NCBI GenBank assembly: GCA_000934455.1
Contig: KN884769.1
Location: forward strand, 59,751-123,750
Direction: 5' to 3'
From: Apostichopus parvimensis
Lineage: Eukaryota > Echinodermata > Holothuroidea > Aspidochirotida > Stichopodidae
DNA length: 64,000 nt
The notes under the pieces are model-generated. The model worked only from the letters and a program-made list of their open reading frames with translations. It did not search any database and was not told where the DNA came from. Below are positions 60,625-64,000 of the stretch, piece by piece. How positions within the stretch are numbered: the first letter of the stretch is position 1; each line of letters opens with the position of its first letter. The position numbers were made by a program, and so were the translations under genes.

Positions 60625-60909
60625 CTGCATGAAAGACATACCCAGGCAATTATGCAGCTATAAAAGGTACTGAAAGTGAAATGTAAATTAAACAATGGAA
60701 AGTATCAAATTGAATTATTTAAGGGTATAATACCTAACATTTCATATGAAAATAATTCCTCAGTTTTTGTCTTGGAAGCAGGTGGTAAGCCATTTCCGCA
60801 ATACAGGAATCAAGGATGTTCAAGCACCACCCTAAAATAAATTTTGGTTGAGATTTAAATAAAAATAACACTTATTGCTTGTGTCCTTATTTCAAATAAT
60901 GTTTCATAC

Positions 60910-61077
60910 CGTTCCGCAGAGAAATCGTTATATACTCCTTTCGACCTTGCGACTTGGTTAACGTCCCCATCCACCTTTGGAAGATAACACCTTCTGAAAT
61001 ACGTGTTAGCAAGCAAACCCTCTTTCGATCAATAATGCTTGCCTCAGGAGCGTCATCAAAAAGACTGTGGTATCTCT
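60910..61077 (-). pseudogene. Gene C exon 10 equivalent
   Basis: 168 nt, identical by eye to gene B exon 10 (14950-15117). The splice acceptor differs (TTTTTAAAG versus TTTTCATAG), so splicing may be weaker. Confidence 0.75.
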
Positions 61078-61866
61078 CTTTAAAAACAAAAGGAAGTTGC
61101 CAAAGAAATTAAGCAAGAAATGACTTAATAAGAACCTCTGGAGATAAAACAAAAACTCCGTATTCTAAAAGGCCAATCGAAATGCAGAAGTGACTGTTAA
61201 TCATTTTATTTGACAAAAATAACACGAAGAAGAATAGCCCAATGTTGTTCTAAATATTGTTCAGAAAGGGTCGAAAATATTGTTAACTTTTTCCGAAATC
61301 ACAGGGATCGACGTATTAGTCACACAGAAAGATGACGCTTCTGCACAATACAGTGCATATATGGAAGCTTTTAAGTTATATGGTCGCTTGCAGTGGACCA
61401 GAACAGAAATGTTATTGAACGGATACTGCTAAAATGTCAAAATTGTAAAATAAGACAATATTAATGAAAATAATTTTCTGTTTTGCATCACCATAATTGG
61501 TTCAACAGTTCACCAGCAGTCGATCGATATTGCATTAAAATTGGCTGCATAGCTACTGGCAGGGGAAAGGAGTACACAAACTGACGTCACTATTTGTTTA
61601 CAGACTTTGTACCATGACTGCAGCCATGCGAACAATCCGTAAGTATATCCTAAGTACGTGCATGAAAGCAAATGAAATATGTCAAAATACGAAAGGATGG
61701 GGTAGGTTATGGGATATTAAAACTATACTCATTATTCATAGTAGGCTATAAATGGCATATGCTTATTAAAAAGTTACAATGTAATATAGCAATGCATTTT
61801 AAGAAATGCATTAGAATTTTTTTTGAAATTGAATATGCATAATGGCACTCACCAGAATATCAGAAG

Positions 61867-62257
61867 CAGTTGCGGAGCTAGGGGTATTGATCAGGGGGTG
61901 GGGAATGGTCTGTAGGGGCGCTTTCGACACTATCTAAGCGGAGCGCCACCACGGGTTGGCGCGTAGCGTACATACATTTTTTGAGTGAAGATACTCCCTA
62001 GATCGCCGGAAATGACCCTTTCAGGGCCTTGCTAATTTGCAGATAAACGAAGAATAAATAGGTTTCATCGCCATTTTGTCAAAAAAATTACACCAACAAA
62101 ACGTGACAAATGTCAATAGGTAGATGAGAGCGCAATTAAAAAGTCAATAATCGCGAATAAGTAAAAAGTGGTAAAAAGCTGAAAAGGGCACAAGCAGTCC
62201 ATTTGAGTCCGTCAGGGGGGCATCCGCCCCCCTGACTGTATGGACGCTTCGCCACTG
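61867..62257. mobile_element. Possible hAT-type MITE inside the replacement block
   Basis: The left end CAGTTGCGGAGC and the right end, reverse-complemented, CAGTGGCGAAGC differ at two of 12 positions. The GGGGGG/CCCCCC pair near the right end resembles 6074-6423. Flanking 8-mers (ATCAGAAG and GTTACAAA) do not match, so the boundaries may be eroded or nested. Confidence 0.5.
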
Positions 62258-62283
62258 GTTACAAACCTTGTGGTAGTAAACAT

Positions 62284-62570
62284 TTAAAACTTCCCGAAAT
62301 ATTTCATTCGACGTGGGTTTCGCTTTGTAAACTCTTTAGCGATGTCCCGTATAACTAATCCGTAAGTTCTTGCTTTATGGATATGAAGCATTAGCATATT
62401 ATTATACCGTTTTTCACCAATTGTGCTCCGCAAGTATGTATTTATTCGGCGTTTTACGGAGAAGGATCTCTCTCCGGAGGCTACGCTCATTGGTGCCAGT
62501 ATAGGTATATGTGTATTAGGCAGAGAACATTCGGAAATGCCAGGCGAATGTCATTGTGGTCAGACAGGAG
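62284..62570 (-). mobile_element. hAT transposase C-terminal fragment
   Basis: The minus-strand frame ends at 62284. MSVASGERSFSVKRRINTYL then RSTIGEKRYNNMLML is the hAT C-terminal dimerisation region (usual 'ASGERSFSxLKLIKTYLRS'). An upstream in-frame piece (LPNTHIPILAP) extends it slightly. The rest of the transposase is absent. A G/C-rich right end at 62752-62790 probably belongs to the same element. Confidence 0.75.
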
Positions 62571-63430
62571 AGATACTAACAATTTTTTTCCATTCTAAAT
62601 AGCTTTGAGTTTGACCCACAGAAATTCATTAATAGTTCTAAATTAGGATTAGATCTCTTACTGAAATATCGCTGACCTAATAAGGTTATCAAGAGTACAA
62701 TTTTTATGTAGAAAAAGGGCACATTTTTAACCTGAGGAAAAGTAGGGGCACGTGCCCCCTGTGCCCCCCCCCCCCGGTTCCGCCGCCCTTGGATTTAGGG
62801 GTAAACAAAATTGTCAATAGCAGTCCGGTACTCAATGACAGTCGAAATGTGTGCATGATCATCGGCGTAGGTATCGTGCAAACTTACAAACCTGCCGAAC
62901 AAGCTGCATGTTTTTTACATACATATTCGTAGCAGACGATTCTTGTTTACCTCTCCAAAACACACTAGCACATTAAGTACATGATATTCTGGTCAGGAAT
63001 ATAACACAGTGATAAGCAACTACATTGCCTGTAGAGTTCAATGCACGAAACAAAGTATGAGAAATGCAGTTCCATGTTTTCCTACAATTTTCTCAAATCA
63101 TGATAATGACTACAGATGTGCTAATCACAAGAATGCAACAACTGACAACTTTTACTTTTTTCTACAAAAGCAAGCAAGAGTATAATATTTTGCCATCGAG
63201 TAAAATATCTAAACTATTCTAGCAGTTTTCTTTCAATATCATAAAATATGTGAAAAGCACCCAGCATGAAAGCATATCAGAAGGGTTCCATACCAATTAT
63301 TATATATGTTATATCTGTTCACAATTATTCAAAAACCATTGTTCACTATTTGCTGTGTAAATTTAATTTCTTTCTCTCAACGTTAACAAATGCTTATAAG
63401 AGGAACTAGGTTTAACTTCACTGTGATTCC

Positions 63431-63796
63431 TTGGATGTGAAAAATCATAAAGGACTTAATACTGTTGATGAAATTATGCCACTCAGTGAAATTTATACTT
63501 TTTTTACTTATTACGTATCGCAAATTTATCTTAAAGATGTGCTTGACGGCATACGGTACCAAAGATTTGGTGCTAGAGAAACAAGAAGGAAACCAATGGT
63601 TAAAGGCACACTCTCAGCTAGGAAATTGCTAATCTTGTCTCAACGTATTCCCCGATTTAAAAATAAAAACAATGCTGCCCTCTTCTCACAGCGGCAACAT
63701 ATTCATTTCTTTAATGTGGCATTCTCATCCTTAGCTATAAACAGCATACGGATCTGGGTACTGTTACCGCAAAGTATCAGGTTTCCGAGATTCTAA
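63431..63796 (+). other. Open frame of unknown nature, partly shared with copy 1
   Basis: 121 codons. The first half lies in the duplicated block (in copy 1 at 16633-16790 it is broken by stops). The second half is unique and contains INSIRIWVLLPQSIRF, which resembles the 'N.IR.WN.LP..I' end of some non-LTR reverse transcriptases. It may be a retroelement scrap; I would not call it a gene. Confidence 0.3.
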
Positions 63797-64000
63797 TCCG
63801 CCTCTCAGTGTTGCGTAACCTATAGGCATACTGTGTAATTGTACTGTGTGCTATACGAACTTTCACTTGTTATGTACGCAATTTTTCGATTGGCTATATG
63901 GAACAGTGCACATTGTACTGCTGATGGGAAAACGCTATACCAGCTCGTAGGAGTCATATGGGCCGTATGATCTCGTGCTGCCGATTTTTGTTGGAGAAAT

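Larger units (their letters stand above)
56570..61077 (-). pseudogene. Gene C: partial duplicate of gene B pseudokinase domain, premature stop
   Basis: Eight exons equivalent to gene B exons 10-17: 61077-60910, 60624-60517, 59481-59327, 59049-58930, 58467-58356, 57846-57744, 57096 to about 57000, and 56668-56570. Exons 10-15 and 17 are open; exon 15 has an in-frame 3-nt deletion. In exon 16 a Ser codon has become TAA (57029-57027) and the following T run has grown from 5 to 9, also shifting frame. Signal peptide, Ig and transmembrane exons are missing in the window (2.9 kb to the right edge shows none). It is a dead fragment or, less likely, a donor of alternative kinase exons. Confidence 0.7.
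51010..63600. repeat. Segmental duplication, copy 2 (partner 8480-16797)
   Basis: Same order and orientation as copy 1, enlarged by insertions: about 51925-52310, the retroelement block at about 52468-56262, and a replacement at about 61660-62805. The right boundary at about 63597 falls at the same point as in copy 1, just before the place where gene B exon 9 would begin. Confidence 0.85.

Noticed and set aside
1-64000. CRISPR arrays, operons, ribosome binding sites or prophage
   Set aside because: The window is spliced animal DNA. The only regular arrays are the intronic minisatellite at 30.8-31.3 kb and other short tandem repeats, which lack spacer structure.

Overview
The window is AT-rich, intron-rich, repeat-rich animal DNA with two assembly gaps (N runs at 18078-18320 and 45894-46143). 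Genes were rebuilt by hand from GT..AG splice sites, reading-frame phase and domain motifs. Expanded NACHT-type innate receptors with death folds, alongside multi-exon immunoglobulin (Ig) receptors carrying a degenerate tyrosine-kinase domain, point to an invertebrate deuterostome. An echinoderm, perhaps a sea cucumber, is my best guess; this is inference, not proof.

Layout. (1) 0.25-5.0 kb, minus strand: gene A, an Ig-domain receptor (signal peptide, Ig exons, transmembrane exon, first cytoplasmic exon) that runs off the left edge. (2) 5-10 kb: repeats only, including a 350-bp hAT-type element with a perfect 8-bp target-site duplication and tRNA-derived SINE copies. (3) 10.6-22.3 kb, minus strand: gene B, a complete 17-exon receptor whose spliced reading frame is open for about 847 codons. 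It has a signal peptide, Ig domains, a transmembrane segment and a receptor-tyrosine-kinase fold that has lost the VAIK lysine, the HRD motif and the DFG glycine, so it is a pseudokinase. (4) 23.1-24.2 kb: a three-unit array of a tRNA-like repeat that carries a 36-bp exact copy of gene B's start-codon region. (5) 24.75-45.83 kb, plus strand: NACHT exons which, by splice phase, can be joined into one open reading frame of about 1,712 codons: short N-terminus, NACHT1, LRR-like exons, two death-effector-like domains, NACHT2, LRR-like exons, linker exons and a C-terminal death domain. The four exons of the NACHT1 module and the four of the NACHT2 module have the same order and phases, the signature of an internal duplication. 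Two adjacent genes remain the alternative. (6) 45.8-51 kb: probable 3' untranslated and intergenic DNA. (7) 51-63.6 kb: a segmental duplicate of 8.5-16.8 kb holding gene C, the kinase-domain exons of gene B only, with a premature stop near the end, interrupted by a dead CR1/L2-like non-LTR retrotransposon and a hAT transposase fragment.

Functionally the window looks like an innate-immunity neighbourhood: cell-surface Ig pseudokinase receptors flank a cytosolic NACHT/death-fold receptor gene. The strongest candidate for something undescribed is the tandem-NACHT architecture, followed by the Ig pseudokinase receptor family. Expression data are needed to confirm exon joins.
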